DNA from: JBBIQV01 sp964555285
GTDB taxonomy: Bacteria; Nitrospirota; Nitrospiria; Nitrospirales; Nitrospiraceae
Direction of reading: 5' to 3'
Assembly (NCBI GenBank): GCA_964555285.1
Contig: CAZKRM010000049.1
Location: 1 to 21,848 of the forward strand
Length of the DNA: 21,848 nucleotides
Shown piece after piece: positions 1-8,225 of this stretch. The notes under the pieces were generated by a model, which saw only the letters and a program-made list of their open reading frames with translations, was not told the DNA's origin and made no database searches. A program made the translations under genes and the position numbers. Within the stretch, counting starts at the first letter, position 1; each line of letters starts with the position of its first letter.

Positions 1-2
1 CC

Positions 3-1781
3 CTCGAAGCCCAGGAAGGTCGCATGTTCAAGCCGCTGGCCTGGACGAATAACCTGGCCATCGCCATGTGCGCCGTGCTGGCCATTACCCTGGTACCCGC
101 CTGCCTGCCGACCTTCATTCGCGGGCGGATTTTCCCGGAACAGCGGCACCCGGTGAGCAGGAGCCTCCAGCGCCTCTATGCTCCTCTGTTGAAATGGACG
201 CTGCTGCATCGCGGTACCGTGGTGGTCCTGGCCATCGGACTCATGCTCAGTGTCGTTCCCATGTACCAGCGCATGGGCTCCGAGTTTATGCCGCCCTTGT
301 ACGAAGGCACGATCCTCTATATGCCCACGACCCTGCCCGGGCTCTCGGTCACGGAAGCGAGTCGGCTCCTCCAGATGATGGATCGAAAACTGAAATCCTT
401 TCCGGAGGTGGAACAGGTCTTCGGTAAAGCGGGACGGGCCGAGACCTCCACCGACCCGGCACCCTTCAGCATGATGGAAGTGGTGGTGGCGCTGAAACCC
501 AAAGAGCAGTGGCGTCCGGGTCTGAGCTATGAGGGACTCGTGGACGAGATGGACCGCGCTCTTCAGATTCCTGGTGTGACGAACGCGTGGACCATGCCGA
601 TCCGGAACCGGATCGACATGCTGACGACTGGGATTCGGACGCCGGTTGGGATCAAGATCTTCGGCCCCGATCTGAAGCAGATTGAAAAGATCGGCGAACA
701 CCTGGAGATGGTGCTGAAAGAGGTGCCGGGCACGCGGAGTGTGTATGCCGAACGGGTTTCGAGCGGCTACTTCCTCGACTTCGATATCAATCGCGACGAG
801 ATCGCGCGCTACGGCCTCAAGCTGATGGATGTTGGAAAGATCATCGAAACAGCCATCGGGGGTGAAAATATCGCCACCACGATCGAAGGCCGCGAGCGCT
901 ATCCGATCAACGTCCGTTATCTCCGTGAATTGCGGGATGATCCGCAGAAGCTCCAACGGGTGCTCGTGGACACGCCGACCGGCGTGCAAGTGCCGCTTGC
1001 ACAACTGGCGACGCTCCGATTCGCCAATGGTCCGCCGATGATCCGGGACGAAAACGGCCTGCTCGCGGGCTACGTCTTTCTGGACATGACGGGGCGTGAT
1101 GTCGGCGGCTACGTGGAGGATCTCAAGCGGGTGGTGGCAGCACAAGTCGAACTGCCGCCGGGCTATACGATTGTCTGGTCCGGTCAATACGAATTCATGG
1201 AGCGGGCGAAAGAGCGGCTGAAGCTGGTCGTGCCGTTGACGCTCATCATCATCTTCGTGACCTTTTACTTCGCATTCCGCTCCGTGGCTGAAACGCTCAT
1301 GGTGATGGTCGGCGTGCCGCTCTCGCTGGTGGGGGCCGTCTGGTATCTATCGATCCTGGGCTACAACATGAGCATCGCGGTGTGGGTGGGGCTCATTACC
1401 GTCGTGGGCACGGCCGCAGAAACCAGCGCGGTCATGTTGGCCTATCTGGATGAAGCCTGTAAACGGCGGAAAGAGGCGGGAGGACTCAAGACTCTTCAGG
1501 ATGTCATCGAGACCGTCCATCGTGGCGCGGTGGAACGCATCCGACCCATGGCCATGATCGGCATGGTCGATGTCATCGGATTGTTCCCGGTGATGTGGGC
1601 CACCGGCACCGGCGCCGACGTGATGAAACGAATCGCCGCGCCCCAGGTTGGGGGCGTCTTCTCCGCTATGATTCTGACGCTGTTCGTCATCCCTCCCATT
1701 TATGTGATCTGGCGGTGGTGGAAAGAACGAAAAGAGAACCCGGCGAGCGAAGCTGCAGGAGCCAAGGTCAAAGGAGGATGA
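3..1781 (+). CDS. cusA: CusA-type copper/silver RND efflux pump, C-terminal part (cut by window edge)
   Basis: Inner-membrane heavy-metal-efflux RND pump that would drive Cu(I)/Ag(I) out of the periplasm by proton antiport, as part of a CusCBA-like tripartite complex. The frame is open from base 3, so the gene starts upstream; about 590 residues, the C-terminal half of a pump of roughly 1050, are visible. Counting from the Met at base 24, methionines 100 (LYMPTTLPG), 150 (APFSM) and 199 (RNRIDML) match the three-Met copper site of E. coli CusA (M573/M623/M672) with the same spacing of 50 and 49. C-terminal TM segments follow (residues about 405-570), including the VGTAAETSAVML helix. The stop is 1 bp before the next gene, whose Shine-Dalgarno AAGGAGG lies inside this gene's end. 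The family call and copper specificity are secure; the N-terminal TM4 proton-relay motif cannot be seen. Confidence 0.95.
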   Translation, partial: LEAQEGRMFKPLAWTNNLAIAMCAVLAITLVPACLPTFIRGRIFPEQRHPVSRSLQRLYAPLLKWTLLHRGTVVVLAIGLMLSVVPMYQRMGSEFMPPLYEGTILYMPTTLPGLSVTEASRLLQMMDRKLKSFPEVEQVFGKAGRAETSTDPAPFSMMEVVVALKPKEQWRPGLSYEGLVDEMDRALQIPGVTNAWTMPIRNRIDMLTTGIRTPVGIKIFGPDLKQIEKIGEHLEMVLKEVPGTRSVYAERVSSGYFLDFDINRDEIARYGLKLMDVGKIIETAIGGENIATTIEGRERYPINVRYLRELRDDPQKLQRVLVDTPTGVQVPLAQLATLRFANGPPMIRDENGLLAGYVFLDMTGRDVGGYVEDLKRVVAAQVELPPGYTIVWSGQYEFMERAKERLKLVVPLTLIIIFVTFYFAFRSVAETLMVMVGVPLSLVGAVWYLSILGYNMSIAVWVGLITVVGTAAETSAVMLAYLDEACKRRKEAGGLKTLQDVIETVHRGAVERIRPMAMIGMVDVIGLFPVMWATGTGADVMKRIAAPQVGGVFSAMILTLFVIPPIYVIWRWWKERKENPASEAAGAKVKGG

Positions 1782-1782
1782 G

Positions 1783-2199
1783 ATGACACACAGAGGGATG
1801 CTCGTGGTGGCGTTGTTGGTAGGTGCCTTCGTCGTGAGCAGCTGCCAGTCCGCGCCAAAACGGACGGTCTTGCCCGCACCAGTTGGGACGAATTCCGCCG
1901 CGGCTGGTCACAATGACGAAGGGGTTCACGCCTATCAGCAGAGTCAGTGGGAGAGCGCCAAGCAGCATTTTGAGGCCGCGATCGTCGCGTCTCCGGAGTT
2001 GGCCGAAGCCCACTACAATTTGGGCCTGGTCTTGTACCGATTGAGGGCGATGCAGGAAGGGGACGCCCATTTCATCAAGGCGGCGAATCTGGCGCCGGGG
2101 AACACAGTGATCTGGAGTTCGCCTCCACTGAGCAATGTAACGGTTCCCGAAAAAGAGGTCCCCATGTCTGGCTCCGATGGACACATGCATAGCCACTGA
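1783..2199 (+). CDS. Small TPR-containing lipoprotein of the copper operon
   Basis: A 138-residue predicted lipoprotein. An N-terminal hydrophobic segment ends in the lipobox VVSSC (Cys about residue 21), so the mature protein should be anchored to a membrane facing the periplasm. Residues about 45-100 hold two TPR-like helices pairs (HAYQQSQWESAKQHFEAAI, then AEAHYNLGLVLYRL), a protein-protein interaction fold. The tail contains Met and His (MSGSDGHMHSH), which could bind copper, though this is inference. The start is supported by AAGGAGG at 1771-1777, 5 bp upstream. It lies 1 bp after the CusA stop and 32 bp before copA, so co-transcription is very likely. I know no named family for it; it may be an accessory or scaffold for the efflux or oxidase proteins. 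Confidence 0.85.
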   Translation: MTHRGMLVVALLVGAFVVSSCQSAPKRTVLPAPVGTNSAAAGHNDEGVHAYQQSQWESAKQHFEAAIVASPELAEAHYNLGLVLYRLRAMQEGDAHFIKAANLAPGNTVIWSSPPLSNVTVPEKEVPMSGSDGHMHSH

Positions 2200-2231
2200 G
2201 CTTCGAGTCCAGACGCCAAAGGCCATACAAA

Positions 2232-4136
2232 ATGAAGCCAGACCCGATTTCTAGACGTCTGCTGCTGAAGCGCGCTGGTGCCCTAGGGCTCCTGGCAGCG
2301 GCGGAGCACGTGCTTCCTGCCTGGGCCTTGACGCGCGCCGCCGATGCCGGTTCACAGACCACCCTGAGTGGAGAGGTCATCGATCTGATCATCGGCGAGC
2401 AGTTGTTCCGGGTTGACGGGCGAACAGGGACTGCGATCACGATTAACGGGACGATACCGGGTCCCCTGATTCGCCTGAAAGAAGGTCAACAGGCGACGCT
2501 GCGCGTGACGAACCGGTTGACGGAAAGTACCTCGATTCACTGGCATGGAATCCTTCTCCCGCCTGACATGGATGGCGTGCCCGGTGTCAGCTACGCCGGT
2601 ATCAAGCCGGGCGAGACGTTCGTCTATCGGTTTCCGGTCAAGCAGAGCGGCACCTACTGGTTTCACAGTCACTCCGGCGGTCAGGAATTGTTAGGCATGT
2701 ACGCGCCGATGATCGTTGACCCCAAAGAGCCGGAGCCGTTTCAGTATGACCGTGAGTATGTGGTGATGCTCTCGGATTGGAGCTTCGAATCACCCGAAGC
2801 GCTGCTTTCCAATCTCAAGAAACAAGGGGGCTACTATAACTTCCAGAAGCGCGCGGCCGGCGAGTTCTTTTCCGACGTGGCCCGAATGGGCTTGTGGCCC
2901 GCACTGCAGAACTACTTGAGTTGGGACCGGATGCGGATGGACCCGACGGACTTCGCGGACGTCACCGGCTATACCTACACCTATCTGACGAACGGCTTGT
3001 CGCCCGCCGGCAACTGGGCGGGACTGTTTCGTCCGGGCGACCGGGTGCGCCTCCGCTTCATCGATGCGGGAGCCATGACCTTCTACGACGTACGCATCCC
3101 CGGTCTCAAGATGACCGTGGTGCAGGCGGACGGGCAGAACGTGCAGCCCGTCGTGGTGGACGAGTTTCGCATGGGCCCGGCGGAAACCTACGATGTGATC
3201 GTCGAACCCGTCGAGGACCGCGCCTACACCATCTTCGCAGAAACCATGGACCGCAGCGGCTATGCGCGCGGCACGCTCACGACGCGACCAGGCATGAGCG
3301 CGGAGATTCCTGAACGCCGCCCCAGACCATTACGCACGATGGCCGACATGGGCATGAACATGGAAGGCATGGAGATGCCGGGCATGAAGCAGCACCCTCA
3401 TGACGGCGGCATGAAGATGCCCGGCATGAATCCGTCCGGCGAGATGCCGAGCATGAAGCACTCCGACGGTGATCAGAAGAGGCAGCAAAACATAGAGCAT
3501 AGTCAGCACGGTCCTGGAATGAAGAACATGCCGGGCATGGAGGAGATGGGCGCGAGCGATCAGCACCGCTCGAAAATTCCAGGCGCTGAGCCCGTCAAGC
3601 ATGGCCCCGACGATCATGGTCCCGGCAATCAAACGGTGGCCGAGTATTCGCAGAACCGTATGGGGGAACCAGGGAGGGGACTGGAACACAGTGACCGGCG
3701 GGTGCTGCTCTACACCGACTTGAAAAGTGTTGCGCCTTATCCCGACCAACGGGAGCCGGAGCGCGAGATTGAGCTCCATCTCACGGGCCACATGAACCGG
3801 TATATATGGTCGTTCGACGGCAAGAAGTATTCAGAAGCCCGCGAGCCGATTCGCTTCCGCTATGGCGAGCGGCTGCGCTTGACCTTTGTGAACGATACGA
3901 TGATGGAACATCCGCTCCACCTGCACGGCATGTGGATGCACCTCGAGAACGGTGCCGGAGCCTACTTACCGCGCAAGCACACTGTCATCGTCAAACCCGC
4001 TGAACGGCTATCCGTCGCCATCAGCGCGGACGCACCCGGACGCTGGGCGTTTCACTGCCATCTCCTCCTCCACATGGAGGCGGGGATGTTCCGGGTCGTC
4101 GAGGTGGCAGACGACGAGCAAAAAGTTCCTTCATGA
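2232..4136 (+). CDS. copA: Periplasmic multicopper oxidase CopA (copper resistance)
   Basis: A 634-residue three-cupredoxin multicopper oxidase of the plasmid/PcoA-CopA resistance type. It would oxidise Cu(I) to the less toxic Cu(II) in the periplasm and bind extra copper. The N-terminus has a Tat signal (SRRLLLKRAG, residues 7-16, then a hydrophobic stretch), fitting export of a folded, copper-loaded enzyme. Copper ligands are visible: HWHG (103-106), FHSH (144-147), HPLHLHG (about 560) and HCHLLLHMEAGMF (about 608), which is the T1/T2/T3 set with an axial Met. Residues about 370-440 form a Met/His-rich insert with repeated MPGM-like motifs, a typical CopA copper-binding region and longer than the minimal enzyme. 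The stop overlaps the copB start by ATGA. No strong Shine-Dalgarno is seen; AAAGG at about 2218 is weak. Confidence 0.95.
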   Translation: MKPDPISRRLLLKRAGALGLLAAAEHVLPAWALTRAADAGSQTTLSGEVIDLIIGEQLFRVDGRTGTAITINGTIPGPLIRLKEGQQATLRVTNRLTESTSIHWHGILLPPDMDGVPGVSYAGIKPGETFVYRFPVKQSGTYWFHSHSGGQELLGMYAPMIVDPKEPEPFQYDREYVVMLSDWSFESPEALLSNLKKQGGYYNFQKRAAGEFFSDVARMGLWPALQNYLSWDRMRMDPTDFADVTGYTYTYLTNGLSPAGNWAGLFRPGDRVRLRFIDAGAMTFYDVRIPGLKMTVVQADGQNVQPVVVDEFRMGPAETYDVIVEPVEDRAYTIFAETMDRSGYARGTLTTRPGMSAEIPERRPRPLRTMADMGMNMEGMEMPGMKQHPHDGGMKMPGMNPSGEMPSMKHSDGDQKRQQNIEHSQHGPGMKNMPGMEEMGASDQHRSKIPGAEPVKHGPDDHGPGNQTVAEYSQNRMGEPGRGLEHSDRRVLLYTDLKSVAPYPDQREPEREIELHLTGHMNRYIWSFDGKKYSEAREPIRFRYGERLRLTFVNDTMMEHPLHLHGMWMHLENGAGAYLPRKHTVIVKPAERLSVAISADAPGRWAFHCHLLLHMEAGMFRVVEVADDEQKVPS

Positions 4137-5062
4137 GCGTGCTTCGGCGAATCGTCCGCCCAGCGGCACTGGCATGCCTGTTCAGCACTTCGCTCCACGC
4201 GCCGATCGCCGCTGCGCAAACCGCGTTCGGGATCGACACTATGTCTCTGAGGACAATTACGTCTGGGACGATCACCACGCCAAAGGTGGCCGTCGCTTCC
4301 ACCGCTCCGGATCGGCCCTCGATGTTCGGTCCGTTTGCCGAGCAGGAAGGCACGCGGCCTCAGTTATCCCCGCAACGTGGCTGGCCTCTGCCCGTCAACG
4401 ATCAGGAGAGCCGTCTCTTCACTCTCGTCGACGTCCTCGAATACCGACCGAAAACGGGGGCAGGACAAGCTCATGACGACTCCCGGTGGGACATCGAGGG
4501 CTGGTATGGCGGGGATTACAACCGAGTCTGGTTCAAGAGCGAAGGCCAGCAGGACACGGCCTTCAAAGCGGACTACGACGTGGACTTTCAGCTCCTGTAC
4601 GGGCGGTTTATCCGGAAGTATTACGATCTGCAAATGGGCGGCCGCGTTGAAACGCAGTCCTTCCGCGGACGCAACGTAACCCGTGGCCAGGCGGTGCTCG
4701 GAATCGAGGGGCTCGTACCGTACAATTACGAGCTCGAGTCCGCCCTGTTCATCGCTCAAAACGGCGCGGTGTCCGCCCGTCTGTCGTTGACGAAAGACCT
4801 GTCGCTGACACAACGACTGATCCTCCAGACCCGCTTCGAGACCAACGCCGCCGTACAACGAGTCGAGAAATTCACGACCGGCTCGGGTCTCAACAACCTC
4901 GAATTGGGGTTTCGGCTGCGCTATGAAATCCGGCGCGAATTTGCGCCCTATGTGGGTATCTCCTTGGATAACAGTTTCGGCGAAACCGCCACCCTGGTGC
5001 GCCAAGAGGGCGGCAACCCGAGTCAGATTCGATTCGTTGTGGGTCTGCGAGCGTGGTTTTAA
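4133..5062 (+). CDS. copB: Outer-membrane copper resistance protein CopB
   Basis: A 309-residue protein of the CopB/PcoB family: a beta-barrel outer-membrane protein that works with CopA in copper sequestration or export. An N-terminal Sec signal (about residues 1-28, ending IAAAQ) is followed by a variable linker. The family core follows, with VDVLEYRPKTG and WYGGDYNRVWFKSEG (about residues 100-135) and alternating amphipathic strands to a C-terminal aromatic residue (VVGLRAWF), as expected for barrel insertion by BAM. ATG overlaps the copA stop, showing translational coupling. The N-terminal Met-rich repeats seen in some CopB proteins are absent; that job may be done by the CopA insert. It is the last gene of the copper operon, and a palindromic repeat lies downstream. 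Confidence 0.93.
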   Translation: MSVLRRIVRPAALACLFSTSLHAPIAAAQTAFGIDTMSLRTITSGTITTPKVAVASTAPDRPSMFGPFAEQEGTRPQLSPQRGWPLPVNDQESRLFTLVDVLEYRPKTGAGQAHDDSRWDIEGWYGGDYNRVWFKSEGQQDTAFKADYDVDFQLLYGRFIRKYYDLQMGGRVETQSFRGRNVTRGQAVLGIEGLVPYNYELESALFIAQNGAVSARLSLTKDLSLTQRLILQTRFETNAAVQRVEKFTTGSGLNNLELGFRLRYEIRREFAPYVGISLDNSFGETATLVRQEGGNPSQIRFVVGLRAWF

Positions 5063-5396
5063 CCTTGATGGCGTGTGGTTCCGCCGGCGCGGGAAGAAGA
5101 TGGCGGCTGCAAACGGGGCATTTCTCAACATGGGATGTGGATCGGCTGCCCCATTGTGCCTCAGTATCCCAGTTCGTTCTAGCCCGCATTATTCATGACG
5201 GTTCGTCGCGAAATTGCGGAGTCGCGTCGCGAGACGGGCATGCGGAGCCGCTCGGCCACGAGGCGTACTTGAACAGTACGTCGAGGGGGTGAGGGGCGAG
5301 CCTGCCCGCCGAAGGCCCGTCGCAGCAGTGAATCCGCAATTGCAGCAGAAGCGTTCATGAATAATGCGGGCTAGGCGGAGAGACGTAGTTTGCCGC
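5063..5396. other. Intergenic stretch between convergent genes
   Basis: This 334-bp stretch separates copB from a lipoprotein gene on the other strand. I see no protein gene in it. Its right part is almost wholly the 196-bp palindromic element described separately (5179-5374). The first 116 bp show no clear terminator or other structure. Confidence 0.6.
5179..5374. repeat. MITE-like palindromic element with perfect 20-bp terminal inverted repeats
   Basis: The left end CTAGCCCGCATTATTCATGA (5179-5198) is repeated as a perfect reverse complement at 5355-5374. Complementarity continues inward, imperfectly, for about 35 further bases: AAATTGCGGAGTC on the left faces GAATCCGCAATT on the right. 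The element can therefore fold into one long hairpin. Near its centre is a small hairpin, CGTACT-TGAAC-AGTACG. It has no coding capacity. Each end contains CTAG, so a TA target duplication is possible. It lies exactly between convergent genes, a usual site for such repeats and possibly useful as a bidirectional transcription stop. The transposase family that mobilises it is not identifiable here. Confidence 0.8.
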
Positions 5397-5738
5397 TTAG
5401 GGATTGGCCTTGTTCTGTTCGCGGTGCAGCATAGCCAGGGCTTTGGCTTCCTCGGCGGCTTTCGTGTAGTACTCGGTGAAGAGCTGACAATGTGCCATCA
5501 ACTGTGCCTTGGATTCTTTCGGGGAAGGCTGATACGAGGGCTTCGCATATTCTTGCGCCATCCGATGCATGTCCTCGGCCTTCCCCAGCAGGCGTGCCGC
5601 CTCCTGCTCATACCAAGTCGCGAGGCGCCCATGATCGTGGCGTGCAAGCCATTCCTGCGGAGGCGCCGTGGTGGCACAAGCCATGACGACGACCACGAAC
5701 AATATCGCGATCCATCTCAGGGAGTACGCGGTTGTCAT
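5397..5738 (-). CDS. Small lipoprotein, paralogue of the gene at 6033
   Basis: A predicted lipoprotein of about 113 residues on the minus strand. I chose the ATG at 5738 because AAGGAGA sits about 8 bp upstream; the longer frame adds a basic N-terminus that spoils the signal peptide. The hydrophobic stretch WIAILFVVVVMAC ends in a lipobox (VMAC). The mature part is helical and charged, with the pattern DHxxLAxxY, then KA, PxxK, AHC, YxKAAxEAxALAxxHR. The divergently transcribed gene at 6033 shows the same pattern with only a one-residue gap, so the two are paralogues. I do not recognise a named family. Its place between two metal-resistance operons and its His/Cys residues make a metal-stress role conceivable, but that is speculation. 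Confidence 0.8.
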   Translation of the reverse strand: MTTAYSLRWIAILFVVVVMACATTAPPQEWLARHDHGRLATWYEQEAARLLGKAEDMHRMAQEYAKPSYQPSPKESKAQLMAHCQLFTEYYTKAAEEAKALAMLHREQNKANP

Positions 5739-6032
5739 GGGTCTTCTCCTTCTCTGACGATACGGTTTGCCCGCTCTCACCAGACATGTGGGAAAAACAC
5801 CGGTGCGAGTGAGGCATTCTGCAACAAGGGACAGGTTCGGCTGCCCTCAATTGACTCAGCCTCTCAAGCCGATCCGGGTTGGTCAGCGCATCTCAACACA
5901 GAACCTCGCGTAGTCAGGGAATTTCGTTATTGGTGCGTGTCTTGCAGTTCTACAAACGATACAGAGGCTTGGAGGTAATCGCAACTCACCAACGCTGTGA
6001 ACGGGCGTCACGGCTAAATACGGAGGGATGTC

Positions 6033-6386
6033 ATGATGAAGGTCAGGGGGATGCTCACATTGATGGTATTCGGTCTTCTGGTGGGGATGTCAGGTTGCGC
6101 AGAAATGGCGGGGACATCTCCGCAGCGCATGATTAACGCGAACGATCATAACGGGCTGGCAAACTACTACACCCAGCAGGCGCAGGAGCTCAGGGAGAAG
6201 GCGAAACATTGGGAGTTTACAGCCGAGTATTACGACAAGCACCCAGAGCCCGGCACGAAGACTGACTCGGCGCAACATGCCGCTCACTGCAGGACGATTG
6301 CTCAGAACTATCAAAAGGCGGCGGACGAGGCCGAGGCGCTGGCGAGGGAGCATCGGGCGATGCGCCCGCACGGCATGATGCAGTAA
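6033..6386 (+). CDS. Small lipoprotein, paralogue of the minus-strand gene at 5397
   Basis: A 117-residue predicted lipoprotein with signal peptide and lipobox VGMSGC (Cys about residue 22). GGAGGG at 6022-6027 supports the start at 6033; an ATG one codon later is equally possible. The mature region repeats the family pattern seen in its divergent neighbour: DHNGLANYY, KAKHWEFTAEYYDK, AAHC, then YQKAADEAEALAREHR. The tail is Met/His-containing (RPHGMMQ). It is probably a helical hairpin bundle anchored to a membrane in the periplasm. Function is unknown. The 294-bp spacer between the two divergent copies presumably holds both promoters, but I could not find a convincing -35/-10 pair. Confidence 0.82.
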   Translation: MMKVRGMLTLMVFGLLVGMSGCAEMAGTSPQRMINANDHNGLANYYTQQAQELREKAKHWEFTAEYYDKHPEPGTKTDSAQHAAHCRTIAQNYQKAADEAEALAREHRAMRPHGMMQ

Positions 6387-6433
6387 GCGGTTTCATACGG
6401 ACCCGATGCATGAGGCCTGGCAAGGAGGACGCC

Positions 6434-6778
6434 ATGCGGTGGCTGATAGGATGGTGGGGACTCGCGCTGGGGATAGCGCTCTCGGCCTGTGCCCATACGA
6501 TGCCGGCGGATGCACCGGTGGTGGACCGGGTCCTGGGAGATCAAGCCTTGCGGGAGCAGCTCGTGGCACGGGGCACGCAGGACGAGCACTTTGTCCACGA
6601 GGTGCTCCATCAACTCGGGCAAGGACCTGATGGGGATCGAACGCTCGCTCGCGTCCTGGCCGAACATCTCCACCACCACCCGACGCTCGAGCGGAGGGCG
6701 TTCCAGGAACTGGCGGCACACCGCGAGTTTCAGGAGTGGGTGATCGAACAGTTGCGGAGACGAGAAGCGCCGCCCTGA
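6434..6778 (+). CDS. Small helical lipoprotein of unknown function
   Basis: A predicted lipoprotein of about 114 residues. The start at 6434 is set by AAGGAGG at 6422-6428, 5 bp upstream; an in-frame ATG 24 bp earlier lacks a ribosome site. The signal MRWLIGWWGLALGIALSAC ends in a lipobox (LSAC). The mature part is rich in Glu, His and Leu and looks wholly alpha-helical (VVDRVLGDQALREQLVA, then TLARVLAEHLHHHPTLE). It contains a run of three His. It is unrelated to the lipoprotein pair just upstream and lies about 200 bp before the efflux genes, so it may or may not belong to their operon. No function can be assigned from sequence alone. Confidence 0.78.
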   Translation: MRWLIGWWGLALGIALSACAHTMPADAPVVDRVLGDQALREQLVARGTQDEHFVHEVLHQLGQGPDGDRTLARVLAEHLHHHPTLERRAFQELAAHREFQEWVIEQLRRREAPP

Positions 6779-6977
6779 TGAGCTGATTGTTCGTGTGTGG
6801 CATTTCACCTCGAATACTGATTATTATCTTTCCAAGAGCGTGGCGAAAGGCCTCTGGATTGTCTCCCGGCCGGCCTGAAATCGCGGAGTGAGTGGGCATG
6901 CCCCATGCTCGCAGTGTATGAGGGAATTCAATCTTCTACGAGTCATTGCGTGGTCGTTCTCTCGTGCCGGAAGAACG

Positions 6978-8225
6978 ATGCATCAACCGGATTGTCTCCG
7001 TCGGAGTCACGACAAGAGCGTAAGAGAAGGCGATCGAGAGGGGCAACCCTTGGGAGTCGGTTTGCCGGCTACCCTGCTTGCCTTGCTGCTCGCCGGTTGG
7101 GGTGTCGGTTGCCAGAGACAGTCGGAGGAGCCCTCCACCACGAATCCCGTTCCCGCGCCGGCGTCGTCCGGACTCTTGCGCCTCACACCGGACGAACTGT
7201 CGCGGGCCGGCATCGAGGTGCAACCGGTCGCCCGCGGTCAGTTTCGCCTTCAGCGCGAATTTCCCGCCACCGTCCAAGCGAACGAAAACGAACTCGCCGA
7301 GGTCACCACGCTGATTCGTGGGCGGGTGGTCAAGGTCCATGTGGATGTGGGCCAGGACGTGAAGAAGGGGGCGTTACTGGCGATGCTCCACAGCACCGAT
7401 TTGGGGCTGGCGGAGGGGACCTATCTGAAAGCGAATGCGAAGCTTCACGAGGCCGAGCTCGTGCACGAGCGGGCGCGCGACCTCTACCAACATAAGGCAG
7501 TCAGCCAGGCGGAGTATCAACGGCGGGAAGCGGAACTCAAGACCGCTCAGGCGGAAGCCCACGAAGCGCACAATCGCCTCGAACTCCTCGGAGTCCAGCC
7601 GCAGGAATTGGAACGCCTCACCCGCGAGCATACGATTAGGGCGGACGTCCCCCTGCGCGCGCCCTTCGACGGGCGGGTCATCATGCGCAACATCACCAGG
7701 GGCGAGGTCGTCGAAACCCACCAGAAGTTCTTCACCGTGGCAGACCTCTCAGAAATGTGGGTCGTGGCCAACGTGCCCGAGAAAGACGTCCACTTCGTTC
7801 GCAAGGACCAGGCCGTGGAGGTCGTGGCGGCGGCCTATCCCCATGCCGTGTTCCACGGTACGATCACGTATATCAGTGACGTGCTCGATCCGGCCACCAG
7901 GACGATGAAGCTTCGGGTGACGGTGCTCAATCCGGAGAAGCTGTTGAAGCCGGAGATGTTCGCCCTCGTCCGGGTCTATGCCGCGCCGAACACCGATGTG
8001 CTGACCGTGCCGCTCGCCGCGGTCCAGAATGGGCCCACCGGCAAGATGCTGTTCGTCCAACGGGCCCCGACTGAATTCGAAGTCCGGACCGTGAAGCTGG
8101 GAGAAGAACATGGAGAGCTGGTGGTCGTGCTGGACGGCCTGCGCGAAGGAGAGCACGTGGCGACCAAGGGCGCGTTCGTCCTCAAGTCCGAAGTGGAACG
8201 TCACAAGATCGAGCCGGTCCGATGA
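6978..8225 (+). CDS. czcB: RND efflux periplasmic adaptor (membrane-fusion lipoprotein, CzcB-like)
   Basis: Periplasmic adaptor of a heavy-metal RND system, linking the inner-membrane pump to an outer-membrane channel. A hydrophobic signal ends GWGVGC, suggesting lipid attachment. Next come the split barrel-sandwich (lipoyl-like) halves, GRVVKVHVDVGQDVKKGALLAML and LRAPFDGRVIMRNITRGEVV, either side of an alpha-helical hairpin (AKLHEAELVHERARDLYQHK to AHNRLELLG). The beta-barrel (MWVVANVPEKDVHFV) and membrane-proximal domains follow. The start is uncertain: ATG 6978 has GGAAG just upstream. TTG at 7050 has AGGGG upstream but would leave a signal without positive charges. The open frame reaches back to an ATG at 6888. 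The stop overlaps the pump start (ATGA). No copper-specific Met motif is seen, so zinc, cobalt or nickel is more likely. Confidence 0.9.
   Translation: MHQPDCLRRSHDKSVREGDREGQPLGVGLPATLLALLLAGWGVGCQRQSEEPSTTNPVPAPASSGLLRLTPDELSRAGIEVQPVARGQFRLQREFPATVQANENELAEVTTLIRGRVVKVHVDVGQDVKKGALLAMLHSTDLGLAEGTYLKANAKLHEAELVHERARDLYQHKAVSQAEYQRREAELKTAQAEAHEAHNRLELLGVQPQELERLTREHTIRADVPLRAPFDGRVIMRNITRGEVVETHQKFFTVADLSEMWVVANVPEKDVHFVRKDQAVEVVAAAYPHAVFHGTITYISDVLDPATRTMKLRVTVLNPEKLLKPEMFALVRVYAAPNTDVLTVPLAAVQNGPTGKMLFVQRAPTEFEVRTVKLGEEHGELVVVLDGLREGEHVATKGAFVLKSEVERHKIEPVR

Noticed and set aside
6894..6903. GGGCATGCCC palindrome before the adaptor gene as an operator
   Set aside because: Only 10 bp, expected by chance in GC-rich DNA, and no promoter elements could be placed around it.
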